Both the position numbers and the translations under genes were made by a program. From Branchiostoma floridae (lineage: Eukaryota > Chordata > Leptocardii > Amphioxiformes > Branchiostomatidae), in contig NC_049991.1 in NCBI RefSeq assembly GCF_000003815.2, forward strand, positions 886,048 to 945,278: 59,231 bases of DNA. Direction: 5' to 3'. Each line of letters opens with the position of its first letter. The stretch's first letter is position 1. The notes beneath the pieces were generated by a model that was not told the origin of the DNA, searched no databases, and saw nothing but the letters and a program-made list of their open reading frames with translations. Of the stretch, positions 21,401 to 32,170 are shown in pieces.

Positions 21401-24400
21401 TGTTAAGCCAAGAGGCTCAGTGGGCGTGATTTGATGCTATTCTATTCTCACGACCGGATTGTTAGCCGCTGCGGTGCGAAGTCGAACCAGTCAGTATTGC
21501 CATGTTCATAAACTTCATTACAAACAGGGGTTTCACATCTTGGATTATGATAGTTTGTCACGAATTTTCGGAGATTGGCCCAAGCTTTTACACTGACTTG
21601 TTGTTAAATTCAATAGCAACTCATGTGGAAGGTGACCGAAGGTCACCAAAAACCTCTGCTGTTGTTTGTATATATGCTAGTGGTGAATAAAGAACCTTAT
21701 TATCTGGTTTTAAGTCTTTGCTCTTTGTTTTACCGCCAAGATTGTACCTTAAGCTGAGGGCACAACCCGCCGTAGGTTCAAATACGTGCTGTCTACGTGC
21801 CAAAACGTGGGCAATCTTTTGGGATCCGTAAGTGTTACGTACCGCCTCCGTACGAACTCGTAGTGGATCCGACGGATTTTGGAGCACGCAGACACGCCGT
21901 AGAACTTTACATGCAGGCAAAACTTTGTGTTGCCGTGTTGACTTACTCCCTCCCTGATGTTGCCAGTCGGTCCCCACGTTTTCAGAAATACGTGGTGGCG
22001 TGGTCTCTCAAAAAAACGTACGGACAAATTGCACGTGCAGCGGGATGAGCCCTTAGCTTTAAGTCTTCACGAGTGCACGTCTAACGTTGATATATGATTG
22101 TCCTAGATGATAAAGTGTCAATTTATCAAACCTGTCACTTATTTGGCTTGAGAAAAGCCTGCCCACCTATGTACAGTCCGGAGTACTGCGTCTCCACGCT
22201 CTCGTCCAGATAAGCCACGCCCACCGTGTACATGGGGCCTGCGCACATGCACAGGAACAACTGCGCCAGGATGAACACGTACAGGTAGTTGGCCAGGCTC
22301 GGGTCAGTACTGAACAAAACAAACAAACAAACAAACAACTTAATGAATTGATTGAAATACATGTGTAGTTCTTAGCATTAAATTCCTCGCCACCATCATC
22401 ATTGTAACGTAAATATACTAACATAGGACAGACGAATATGACGCAATAATTAATTATTATAATTACCTTGCCTGACACCGTGTAGAGTTGGTGGAGTTGC
22501 CATAGCCGTAGTTATAGTCGTCGTAGTAACTATAGTCGTAGTAATCATAGTAGTATGCATATGGATCATCATAACACAGGGAATCGTTTTTTTCAGTGGC
22601 GTTCAACTCACCCTCATAGTAACCTGGGGACGAGATGGGATTCTGTTGTAAGAACAAGTAACACTGGGAACGATGGTTAGATAAGGCCAAATAATCTGCA
22701 TCATGTCAATCGGCCTTGTATTTCCTATAGCTACATTTTCGAGATCATAAATCAATCGTAGTGCTGGGGACAAGAAGATAGTCCCAGCCCTTTTTGCTGT
22801 CTAACCTACTGTCTTTTCAGTGTCTTTCTTTGCCCCTTATTTTGTATATTTCAGAGGAATGTTCCATATATCTGTTTGTTTACAAGTCCAAACAAATATA
22901 ACACTATGTCACCTTTATCCGTGGGGTAACCTATATCCGTTGTTTTTGAAGACGGTATTTAGGGATATCAAGTCGACGGACGGTGCAATATTTTGAAAAT
23001 AACAGCAACAATTTGAACATGTTTTAATTTGTAACCACTGATTTTAAAACCAACGGATATAAGTTACTCCGCGGATAAAGGTGGACGAGCGTTACCTGTA
23101 GTGAAGTGCGGGAGGGAGAATATGATGCAGCCGACTCCGAACAGCAGGGTTCCCAGGCCGATCCACTGACTCTGGAAGAGGAAATAATGTACGATTAACT
23201 TTATTGTTGTTGTTGTTCATCTGTATCTGTATCTATAACGTTATAGCCGGTATAACGGCCCTTCGGCGTAACACACCACCTTCGCAGGCACACATCGCGG
23301 CAGCAGCTGGTTACATTACACTGAACGACCCGTCACACCTAACGTTAACTATCTGCAAGTGTTCTTTAAATTAAAACTATCCAGAGAAGATGCCCCTACT
23401 GTGCTTGGTGATAACGAATTCTACTCTACGGTAGTTCTGGGATACTCTACGATAGTATGTAGTTGTTCAGGTCCCGAGAAGCTTGATCACAACCATCTGG
23501 CCTTCTTTCTAGGGTATGGTTCGTAGTTTTCGGCAAAATGGGAAATACTTGTCCAATATATCGGGATAAAGAATCCGCAAAGCCTATAAGTACTTCTCCA
23601 TCTTATTTTCCAACTCAATGTGTGTCCACCACCAGATTGTGTAACACAGGCCAGATCAGGCGTAGCGTTCTTGTTCGTGATGGCTTACATGAACACTACG
23701 CCCTAGATGATAGTTTTAGGCTAGATCACTAGAACCATGCATGTGCTCGGCTGGTCCAACATACCTTGTTTGCCATGCGCTTGCCTCCGTAGTACGTTAT
23801 GATGGGTATGAGGATAACGCCGAAGATGTCGTAAGTGATGACCAGCAGGGCGCTCTGTGTGCTGGACAGGCCGAACCGGAACTCCAGAGTGGTCAAGATA
23901 ATCGGCACGAACCCCGATGAGATGGCACCCTTAAAATATGGGCATATCAAGTCAGGAAAACATAATCATCATCATTATTCATCCTCTATGTGGTGCGGCA
24001 AGTAAAGTTTGACTTCCAGAACAGTCTGCCTTTCATCGCTGTGACACGTTCCAGGCCCTCTAGTCCAGTTTCTGACTCAGTATCAGTATAGAAAAAATGC
24101 TCACACTTTACTTCCAACACTGAATTAAACTATAAGGACTTACCCCTCTAGATTTTTTGTCAATATCTGTCGACCTTGTTCACAGAATGACCCTTTCTAT
24201 CTCCCGCAGTGACGTCAGGAACACACCACTTTTGCGGGAGGGGTTCTTAGTATCAGAAAGTCTATATCACCCCCCGTCTCTGTTAAGTGTGGGCCGGTGG
24301 GCTCTAATGTACACTGCCTCCTTCACTTCTCGCGCGAAGAAAGCCTGTTCTGAGTCTAGGATTTTGAATTTATCCAAGGAAAGGAATGTCCCGGAGACTC

Positions 24401-26232
24401 TAGGACTAGGAGCAACATTCCTTTCTAAATAATTTCCCATCAGATGATCAAAAATAGCAGGGATTGACGCACTTTATCGTCTTGTTTGGTTCAGGGTTTC
24501 AACCACATGAAGTGGGTTTAAGACTTACGGGTTTCTGTAGTTCGTAACGGTGTCACTGATTTGTGTTTAACTCAAGAAACTGCTGATGGATTTTTCTGAG
24601 ATTTGAGATGTCAATATAGTCATGACATGATACATGATTCGAAGAAATGATTTTTTTCTGGCAAATCGAAGAAATGATTGTACGCCCCGGGGCTTGCCTT
24701 GGTACTGAGGCAGAACATTTCTGTATCCACTATTGTCTCAGGTAACGCACGTGTACTTAGATATGTGTATATAAAGAAAGCGTAAACTATGTAGTCCGGT
24801 GGTTAGGGGCCTTGCATGCCCGAGTAGAGAGTGAGTCCAGACATTGCAGGGAGGAATGGCTCCTTCTGTGAACATTGATGGTGCGTTTCTTTGTTCGAAG
24901 AAATCTCTACCGTAAACAAACCAGCCTTAAAGCATAAAAAGATAAAAGTTATTTCAATTCAAGTCCAATTTAAACGGAAGGACTGCAAAAAAGAGCGCTG
25001 TAAGTCATCTTGGAAATCCACCGAGTGAGTGAAGTTGTGGATTTATTCGGTGGTTATAGCAAATGACCAGGCGTTATGACACCATATACACCGAGGAATA
25101 GGTGGGTCATCAACCCTTAATTTGATTAACGTTTGCTTACTGCCAGCGCAGCTCCGATGCACATGAAGATCAGAAGCCATCGTGGTGAGTTGAAGACTTG
25201 AAGAAACCCCGGTGTGAAGCGCCCCCAGCCGAACCTTTTGGGCGGTGCAGCCATAATCTTGTAAACCTTGGCAGTCGGAGTGTACGGTGGCTCGTCCAGG
25301 GACAGGCGAATGTTGTTATAGTTCAGTTGGTTGTTTTGGGTACTACCTGGTGAAACCATGCCTGCCTCCGGGTTAAGAATGCTGAACAAAACAACATATG
25401 GGGATGCAATTGTCTTGAATGATATGATCTTGTTTTGCATGTTCTTGCCCACATGGGCCAAATGCAGTGATTCGATAGCATTACATGGAATACTAAAGCC
25501 TAGATACTATTACAAGTAGTGATACATGGGAACAGTTGGATAGACAAAACATTTGGATCTGTGCTATCACTAAACATATTGTCTTCAAGTTAATCACTTG
25601 GACAAAACATCTTATTACTTTCGCTAGATGGTTATGTTTTCGGTAGCGTTTGTGTGTATGTATGTGTGCGTGTAGTTGACCAGCATAACTCCAGAATGCC
25701 TGAATGGATTGTCTTGATATTTGGTACGTAGATAGGTCTTGATGAGACCTAGACCTAGAAACGATTAGATTTTGGGGCTCCTAGCGTGTTTTACGGTACT
25801 ACAGCGGAACTTCAAGATTTGACATCTCGAGTTCTGGACACACTATGGTCGTGATTTTCTAGTGGTAAATAAGTGTTGACGCCGAGAGTAAGTGGTGAAG
25901 GTTTGGGCCCTCTGGCGGCTTATTTCGGGACTGCAAGGACCTGTTCCGGGTCAGGCTTGAAAGGGACTAACTAAAAAATGGGTTAACGGATCGTCATGAT
26001 TTTTGGTATGTAAATATCTTAAGTGATGCTTCATATAATTAGATATTAATAATGCAAATCGAAATGTAATTGGCATTATTAATGAGAAAATTCCACTGTG
26101 GTAAATAGTTTATCAACTTGATTATAAAGTCAATAGTATAATTAAATACTTTTCACCCCCCACCAAACATTTGAAGTAGTTGGCGATAAAAGTGGTCTTA
26201 ACTTACTTCATGGGGACGTCACCAGCTGCCAT
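15467..26232 (-). CDS. Organic anion transporter polypeptide (SLCO/OATP family), 15 exons
   Basis: Coding exons in transcript order: 26207-26232, 25141-25381, 23765-23929, 23096-23171, 22467-22623, 22167-22309, 21155-21251, 20097-20218, 19095-19292, 18432-18533, 18026-18215, 17589-17712, 16824-17020, 15990-16054, 15467-15720. All junctions are GT-AG with matching phases, giving 2157 nt: 718 residues plus stop. OATPs are 12-helix plasma-membrane carriers for bile salts, steroid conjugates, thyroid hormones and similar amphipathic organic anions. Family hallmarks are FGWGRFTPGFLQVFNSPRWL before helix 1, IERRFGL-like LEFRFGLSSTQSALL, a variant signature DSNWLGNWWLGF before helix 6 (residues ~307-318), and the Kazal-like extracellular loop rich in Cys (residues ~506-560, with DPVCGSNG). 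IVPGQLRSFALG and GTRGSCLTYDNRK lie near the end. The Kazal wording HAGC recalls the OATP4 subfamily, but the subfamily is uncertain. Exon 1 encodes only nine residues. Confidence 0.95.
16222..16420. repeat. Degenerate copy of the TTATCC-type palindromic MITE
   Basis: Shares the interior of the copies at 22910-23083 and 39581-39778 (gatatccctaaatac, and a tgaaaatattgcaatt block) and has weakened inverted ends. It lies in an SLCO intron. Confidence 0.5.
16494..16789. mobile_element. 296-bp foldback element with hammerhead-like cores
   Basis: Near-perfect inverted arms starting TAGTAAGG and containing TTTAGGCACAACCAGGGAGTA surround a ~45-bp loop near 16620-16665. Each arm carries CTGATGA, a 7-bp stem with a GAT loop, then GA(A/C)AC, resembling the catalytic core of a hammerhead ribozyme. 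It ends 34 bp from an SLCO exon (16824-17020). Confidence 0.7.
17110..17285 (+). pseudogene. Penelope-like element fragment (GIY-YIG end)
   Basis: The conceptual plus-strand translation reads MKEAIYIRALQ, then LNRDGGRHRLPATYD. This resembles the C-terminal end of GIY-YIG endonuclease domains of Penelope-like retroelements. It is a short, broken fragment within an SLCO intron. A diverged piece of the same sequence lies at 42755-42910. Confidence 0.45.
18584..18909. mobile_element. MITE family A, copy 1
   Basis: Ends are inverted: GCTAAGGGCACAACCCGCCG on the left, with the complement on the right, over ~30 bp. About 325 bp long, GC-rich, no coding capacity. Its left end is only ~50 bp from an SLCO exon acceptor (18533). 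Related copies: 21751-22060, 30141-30475, 44310-44413 (right half) and 55038-55309. Confidence 0.8.
20284..20577. repeat. Dispersed repeat B, copy 1
   Basis: Highly similar, in the same orientation, to 52941-53324. Both begin aacttgtaaatact and end with the ccctcgggcaagaacttgca motif. The second copy is longer by an internal segment. Family not recognised. Confidence 0.75.
20918..21070. mobile_element. Palindromic MITE with 9-bp target duplication
   Basis: Element 20927-21061 starts TAGCCTGGGTACCATC and ends with its complement. GAATACCCC is duplicated at 20918-20926 and 21062-21070. It lies in an SLCO intron, about 85 bp from exon 21155-21251. Confidence 0.85.
21751..22060. mobile_element. 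MITE family A, copy 2
   Basis: Ends AAGCTGAGGGCACAACCCGC and the inverted counterpart CCCTTAGCTTT. The interior matches 18584-18909 over most of its length. Confidence 0.8.
22910..23083. mobile_element. Palindromic MITE, TTATCC type
   Basis: Inverted ends CACCTTTATCCGTGGGGTAA and CGGATAAAGGTG. The right end stops 13 bp before an SLCO exon boundary (exon 23096-23171). A second copy is at 39581-39778. Confidence 0.75.
24103..24190. repeat. Dispersed repeat C, copy 1
   Basis: Matches 49645-49730 in inverted orientation (the gaacaaggtcgac and ttaattcagtgttggaagtaa blocks). One copy is in an SLCO intron and the other in an SLC5 intron. Confidence 0.6.
25590..26060. repeat. Decayed interspersed repeat in the first SLCO intron
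   Basis: The layout (aactccagaatgcctgaatgg, gatatttggtacgtagatag, and a ggggctcctag block) resembles segments near 19780-20060, 34100-34560 and 46890-47240, including cgttctagagttatgctgg-type words. No coding frame. Confidence 0.45.
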
Positions 26233-26487
26233 TTTCAGAAGATGTCCCGGATGTTCCCTTCAAGGCATAGATTGGAAGCGTGATGACCCCCTTGTCTCCT
26301 AACGAAATAACATTTTGTTCACGTTAGCTGGGAAACAAACGATCGAAGATTCTTTGTGTTTTCCCGTAACAATGAAAAGACATTGCCCCATTTCTCCGTG
26401 GTCTCGACCCTGAACTGCCACGCCTTTGTAGATTTAAAATAGATAAAATAAGACTTACTTGGACAAGTTTCAGACTTCAACAACAAC

Positions 26488-26529
26488 AAAATTCCAATCC
26501 GTAGAGCCAGCTCTACGGATTGGAATTTT
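26488..26529. other. Perfect 20-bp hairpin upstream of the SLCO start
   Basis: Two exact 20-bp arms (AAAATTCCAATCCGTAGAGC and its complement) are separated by only CA. It lies 256 bp upstream of the SLCO ATG on the gene's 5' side. Confidence 0.9.
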
Positions 26530-26740
26530 TTGGGGAGGGTGGCTATTATAATGTGCTTTTTTTCTAGTTGTATATCAGTGAACGGTCTGTCATAGTCTAG
26601 AAAAATAATAATGGCCCTAAAAAAATGTATGCCACCTGTTACAAACAAACAAACAAACAAACAAACAGAAACATGAACCCCTAGTACGCCGCCACCCACC
26701 CCCTCGAATTTCCCGGTCGTTCCGTCCAGGACGATTCCCC

Positions 26741-26911
26741 CCAACGTCACATTTCCAAACCGGAGCCCGGTCGGGCTATTTATGGTAATGCAACGGCAAA
26801 AATATACACAAATAATGCCATATTTTCTTAACATACGTCCTGTGTAGTTTGGTGTCTTTTATACTTTTCGTTCCCGAAAGCTGCCCGACCGGGCCCAGGT
26901 TTGGAAATGTG
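26741..26911. repeat. Imperfect inverted repeat upstream of SLCO
   Basis: Arms reading gtcacatttccaaacc, with an adjacent gcccggtcggg block, are inverted about 100 bp apart. Probably a small palindromic MITE. Confidence 0.55.
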
Positions 26912-26912
26912 A

Positions 26913-27454
26913 CGAGGGGTGATCAATAAGGCCTCAGCCTCACCCAGAAAAAACAAGCACAACTCAAATTTTGAGGCACAACTTCATAGTATGAAGACTT
27001 TTATCAATATCCTCCAAGTTTCAAATCATTGCAGTCATTACTTTACAGGCAATCGTTTTTTTTGCAAATCAGAAGGTAAGTGGCGAGAAAAGCAAGGGTG
27101 AATTTGGAACAGACATGTGTGGGTCGTGTTCTCCATTCCGTAAATTCTTTGTCATTAACAAAGACATTGTCAAAATATTGGTAACGATTCTCTTCCTATT
27201 TCAAGCAAAAAGAAGTGGGTGTCTGACTTCCAGCAGCGCAAGTTGACCCGCACACCTCAGGTCGCAGCCCAATTATCCACGTTTATTTCCTTTTCCCTTT
27301 ACCTAACGTTACTGGGTATCGCCAGCAAAGTAATGATCACATTTGAATTTTGGTACACATTCATATAAGATTTAATACTTGACATCTATACTTCGAAATC
27401 TGAGCTGTGCTTATTATTTCTGGGTGAGGCCGAGGACTTATTGATCACCCCTCG
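26913..27454. mobile_element. Mariner-like MITE
   Basis: About 60-bp inverted ends begin CGAGGGGTGATCAATAAG and continue with cctcacccagaaa. The CGAGGG terminus with a gatcaataag block is typical of mariner-type ends. The ~540-bp interior has no transposase frame. Pieces of the same end sequence recur at 53815-53842 and 54785-54830. Confidence 0.65.
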
Positions 27455-27458
27455 TATT

Positions 27459-27670
27459 GATGTCCTTAGCCCCGTACCCCAGATCATGGCTCAGGGTCAG
27501 GCGGTCTCAGACCGCAGTATTTGTTTCTATGGGGGGGGGGGGGGTGACAAGCCTTTTTAACACTTTTTATTTTTTCATTTCTGAGCAAATTGTAGATCAT
27601 ATCTACATCCAAACATATTTATTTATTTTTCTAGTGCACTCGATTATAAAGTGAGTCATTTTGTGATCCT
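27459..27670. repeat. Direct repeat D, copy 1
   Basis: About 80 percent similar by eye to 28895-29102, in the same orientation (cgtaccccagatcatgg, cagtatttgtttctat, tagtgcactcgattata). It has a G-run insertion at 27530-27543. Identity unknown. Confidence 0.6.
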
Positions 27671-27805
27671 TTTCTACAGAAATCCCCAAATATGTGTTCT
27701 GCTACCGTACTGACCGATACAAGCCACTCTACACATACCACCATAAAAAACGACAACGACAATGTTGCAATGTGGCCTTCTGCTTAGGATTGTCGACTTA
27801 GAATG

Positions 27806-27960
27806 TAAAGGTCCTGTGTTCCTTATGATAGTGTTATGAGCACCTTAGCACCTTAAAGAACCCACCACACTTATCGAAAAGAGTAGGGATCCATTCTAGT
27901 GCGGTTGGATCAAGCCCATCCAGTCACACGTCCATTCCCAGACTGGTGACTATCTGGAAT
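27806..27960 (+). repeat. SINE 3' fragment
   Basis: Contains the ttaaagaacccaccacactt block and neighbouring sequence of the fuller SINE at 36115-36470. The tRNA-like head is absent. Confidence 0.6.
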
Positions 27961-28894
27961 ATTAAAGTTGGCTGCTGACCTGCGTTGTTTTGGCGAGTTA
28001 GCAGCACATCAGTCTGACGTAACACCATTTAAACGAAAACTTTTGAAGGCTACATACAACAGATTTAGTACAATGTACCAGCTACTGTATCGATATCTTC
28101 CCTGCACCTGAACCACTTACTGTGGTTGCAGTTCTTGCCTAGCATCAAGACCGCGCTAGTTAGTACCATGATTTTGCCTAATGATTGTATATCTTGATAA
28201 TGTCATTTTATGCTATTGTTGTACGTACTGTGCCATTGTATATTACATCGTGCCATGGATGTCTTGTATGTACGGGAAGGCAGCCTCAAAGGTGCATTTT
28301 TGCACCTGTTTTGACCTCCCCTTCACTCTGTGAAAAATGTAAATAAAGAAATAAAGCCTAACGTTATCAGTCTGGTGACGTCGCTGGGACTTAAAACAGG
28401 TGTTTTGCGCCTAACGGCGGTTTACTTCTTATTGCGCGGAACAAAGAAAAGCAAATGGACATGAAAACTTAAGCAGGGGGATTGGCAAAGAACGGTGCAC
28501 GAGGATTGGCAAAGAACGGTGTACTAACTAAGGTACCTTTGCTTCGGAAAATCCTTCTCCTTCCAGTATACAGAGTCGCTATGCTGCGGCAGGTTGAGGT
28601 CCGTCAGAACGTCCGGACAGTGCTAGTGTGCACCAACATCAAACGATTCAGACAACTCGGCGTTTGAGAAAACCCGTTCATCAACTTTGCTAATTACAAT
28701 ATTCATACCTCCTTTTGGGATAAAATCATTTACTTTATTGACACATTTTCTTTCCTGTTCCAAACGGTAGTCCAAACTTGATGCTTTAAGAGCTATTCAG
28801 TTGAAGACCATACACCGAATGCACAAGGTCATTGTATCCAACAAATGAAATGGAGAATCTTCTAGCCTGTGTGCTCCTAGCCTGACTTCATCAC

Positions 28895-29102
28895 GATGTC
28901 CTTAGCACCGTACCCCAGATCATGGCACAGGGTCAGGCGGTTTCAGACCGCAGTATTTGTTTCTATAGACAAGTGACAAGTTTTCTTCTTCATTTCTGAA
29001 GATTTTGTAGATTGTATACGTCTACACCCAAACATATTCGTAGATTTTCTTAGTGCACTCGATTATAATTTGTACCTCGTCGAAGTGAGTCATTTTGTGA
29101 TC
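28895..29102. repeat. Direct repeat D, copy 2
   Basis: Partner of 27459-27670, 1.4 kb away. It could be a local duplication or ends of a decayed retroelement; no tRNA primer site was recognised. Confidence 0.6.
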
Positions 29103-29459
29103 AATATATAATTGAAATCCCAAAATATGTTCTCAAAGGCATGACTAATTTGTATTTTTCACTGATAGACAGTCATTCAATCTTAATGAGTCTATCATCA
29201 AAATTTGCCACAGAAAATGCAGGAAAAGACTTTTCAGAGGGTGCAGATTTCAAAATTTCCTCGGACCTCCATTGCGACGCCTCGCGCCTTTGGTGTCGGA
29301 CATGGTGAAAATATGTCGGGGGAGTCGACTTATGTGCCAAAAGTCTTGTGTATTTTAATAGAAATGCAAGAAAAAATCATGTTAACCGTATGTTAACATC
29401 TCGGTTATATACTAGTGTTTTGTATGAAACAACTTCAGCACCAAGGACAAGTATGTTAC

Positions 29460-29592
29460 CTTTGCGTGGAGGGTTTACCGCTGAGAAACGGCAGCCTCCA
29501 CGCTCCACGCCCTTGAAGTTACCAGGTGACGCTGTTCCAACGGTTGCCACTATGTCGGTAATGATCCGGCACGTTCTCAGGAACAGCTCAAT
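29460..29592 (-). CDS. Candidate internal exon, unknown family
   Basis: On the minus strand an acceptor (CCTTAG) opens a 133-nt frame with coding-like codon use that ends at a donor (AAAG before GTAACA). The translation includes LRTCRIITDIVATVGT, then GGCRFSAVNPPRK. I do not recognise the family and found no partner exons. It could be chance. Confidence 0.3.
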
Positions 29593-30039
29593 CTAAGGAC
29601 CGGTCTTTATTTTGGCATGTTTTGAATGCCTTACGTTAGGTCCCTGCTCTGGTCTGGTTTGTTCTGAATTTGTAGTGTTTTTGTATAAGCGCAGTGATAT
29701 GTGTTTGTATCGGTTTATTTACAGGGTATGAATAATGATGAGTATTAATTAAAGAGTCATAAACAAGTGTAACATTGTTCATTTGGGGAGGGGGGGGTAT
29801 TTGTAAAGTATAGAAATTATATGTGTACAAATTATATACCTCTGTTCTTATCATGGTATGATATGCGATATGTTATATAACGTGTATGGGAATACTGGTG
29901 CAATTTCCGTTCAGGTCAACAGCTTTGAATTCTTCTTCCGCCGCACAACTGTGCCCTAGGCGCTCACGAGCCGCATGGCTAGTCACCTACACCACCGCTC
30001 TGTGCACTGGTGTTGACGTACAGACAAGGGGCGGGCACC

Positions 30040-30127
30040 ATGGACTGCTGCCGCATTTTGGCGCTTGTCTTGATGACTTGTGTTGAAGTATGGTGCGACA
30101 TCGTGGAAGAGGACGCCTTATTACAAC
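30040..30127 (+). CDS. Candidate signal-peptide first exon
   Basis: ATG in an optimal context (CACCATGG) begins MDCCRILALVLMTCVEVW, followed by CDIVEEDALLQ. This fits a cleavable secretion signal followed by an acidic mature start. The frame runs into a clean donor (C before GTAAGA, phase 1). The ~120 bp upstream is GC-rich, as in a leader. A family A MITE begins 14 bp after the exon end. I found no compatible second exon, so the gene may be dead, or its exons unrecognised. Confidence 0.35.
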
Positions 30128-30140
30128 GTAAGAATTCGTT

Positions 30141-30475
30141 AAGCTAAGGGCAGGACCCGCTGTACGTGCAAATACGCACTGTCTACGTGTCGAAACGTGG
30201 GCAATCTTTTGGGATCCGTAAGTGGTAAGTACCGCCTCCGTACGAACTCGTAGGGAATTCGACGGATTTGGAGCACGCAGACACGCTGCAGAACTTAACG
30301 TGCAGGCAAAGCTTTGTGTGCCATCGGGCTGCGGATTCGCGCCCCGCATGTGCCAGTACGGGCGACGCGCCTGCCCTGTACAGCCTGAACGTTTTCCGAA
30401 ATACGTGGCGGACGTGGCTTCCCAAAAAAACTTACGGACAAAATGCACGTACGGTGGGTTGTGCCCTTATCTTTA
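30141..30475. mobile_element. MITE family A, copy 3
   Basis: Starts AAGCTAAGGGCAGGACCCGC and ends with the inverted GGGTTGTGCCCTTA. The interior matches copies 1 and 2. Confidence 0.8.
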
Positions 30476-31067
30476 TCTTTGTCACGTCATTTTTTTCCAA
30501 AGTTGGCCAATGGGAATAGTTTCAGTTTATGTCATGTTAAAGCTGCGGTCACAAAGCGCGTACGAGCTAGCGATAGCATATTCTGCATATCGTACGATGA
30601 TCGCAGTAAATCGTAAGCAAAATTAGCCATCGCAGAGCATCGGATGATGTTCAATTCTTTTCCATCGATTTTTCACTTCTGACTCTTCTGAAAACCTGAA
30701 CACTTTTGTGCTTCTTTAACCAACCAAATGTGGACCTAGCTGTTGAATACCTATAATGTCTTTCAGTGTAAAAAGAAATTAGAAGAAACCACAACAACAT
30801 GAGTCTAATAAACAAAGGTTCAAATCAAGCACGAGTATTGGTATGGCTATCTCGGCCTGCTTGACGGATCTACGAGTAAGGCTTTTTCGAAGATCATATT
30901 ATGCTTTTTTCTGATGATATCTATCAAGAAAAAAATGTCATGAGACAAAAAATCGGGTTACCCCATGGTTACAGTTATGGTAAACCGACCCGAGACCTTC
31001 AACAGGATGCTACGTGTTGTATACAACAAACCTTGGTGGGAACACACAACAAACAAAGAACTGTGTA

Positions 31068-32170
31068 GGACTCTGATTTCACACTGGTCCTGTCCCTGGT
31101 GCTGAACTCACATTCACACTGATTATCATCCTACTGACTTCACACTGGTCCTGTCCCTGGTGCTGAACTTACATTCACACTGATTATCCTCCTACTGACT
31201 TACCACTGGTCCTGTCCCTGGTGCTGAACTTACATTCACACTGATTATCCTCCTACTGACTTACCACTGGTCCTGTCCCTGGTGCTGAACTTACATTCAC
31301 ACTGATTATCCTCCTACTGACTTCACACTGGTCCTGTCCCTGGTGCTGAACTCACATTCACAATGATTATCCTCCTACTGATTTCACACTGGTCCTGTCC
31401 CTGGTGCTGAACTCACATTCACACTGAGTATCCTCCTACTGAATTACCACTGGTCCTGTCCCTGGTGCTGAACTTACATTCACACTGATTATCCTCCTAC
31501 TGACTTACCACTGGTCCTGTCCCTGGTGCTGAACTTACATTCACACTGATTATCCTCCTACTGACTTACCACTGGTCCTGTCCCTGGTGCTGAACTTACA
31601 TTCACACTGATTATCCTCCTACTGACTTACCACTGGTCCTGTCCCTGGTGCTGAACTTACATTCACACTGATTATCCTCCTACTGACTTACCACTGGTCC
31701 TGTCCCTGGTGCTGAACTTACATTCACACTGATTATCCTCCTACTGACTTACCACTGGTCCCGTCCCTGGTGCTGAACTTACATTCACACTGATTATCCT
31801 CCTACTGACTTACCACTGGTCCCGTCCCTGGTGCTGAACTTACATTCACACTGATTATCATCCTACTGACTTACCACTGGTCCTGTCCCTGGCGCTGAAC
31901 TTACATTCACACTGATTATCCTCTTACTGATTTCCAATCAGTCCTGTCCCTGGTGCTAAACTTACATTCACATTGATTATCCTCCTACTGACTTACCACT
32001 GGTCCCGTCCCAAGTGCTGAACAAAAATTCACGGTGATTATCCTCTCACTGATTTCCCATTAGTCCTGTCCCTGGTGCTGAACTCACATTCACAATGATT
32101 ACCTCCTACTGACTTTACACAGGTCCTGTTCCTGGTGCTGAACACACATTCACACTGATTTTCCTCCTAC
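31068..32170. repeat. 61-bp minisatellite, 18 copies
   Basis: Unit core: ctggtcctgtccctggtgct, then gaacttacattcacactgat. About eleven central copies are nearly identical, and both flanks are more diverged, especially the last four copies. No open frame runs through because 61 is not a multiple of three. Confidence 0.95.

Noticed and set aside
27459-29102. LTR retrotransposon bounded by the direct repeat pair
   Set aside because: No TG...CA ends, primer-binding site, polypurine tract or gag-pol frame between the copies.
31068-32170. CRISPR-like or coding repeat array
   Set aside because: 61-bp units without unique spacers and out of frame; a minisatellite.
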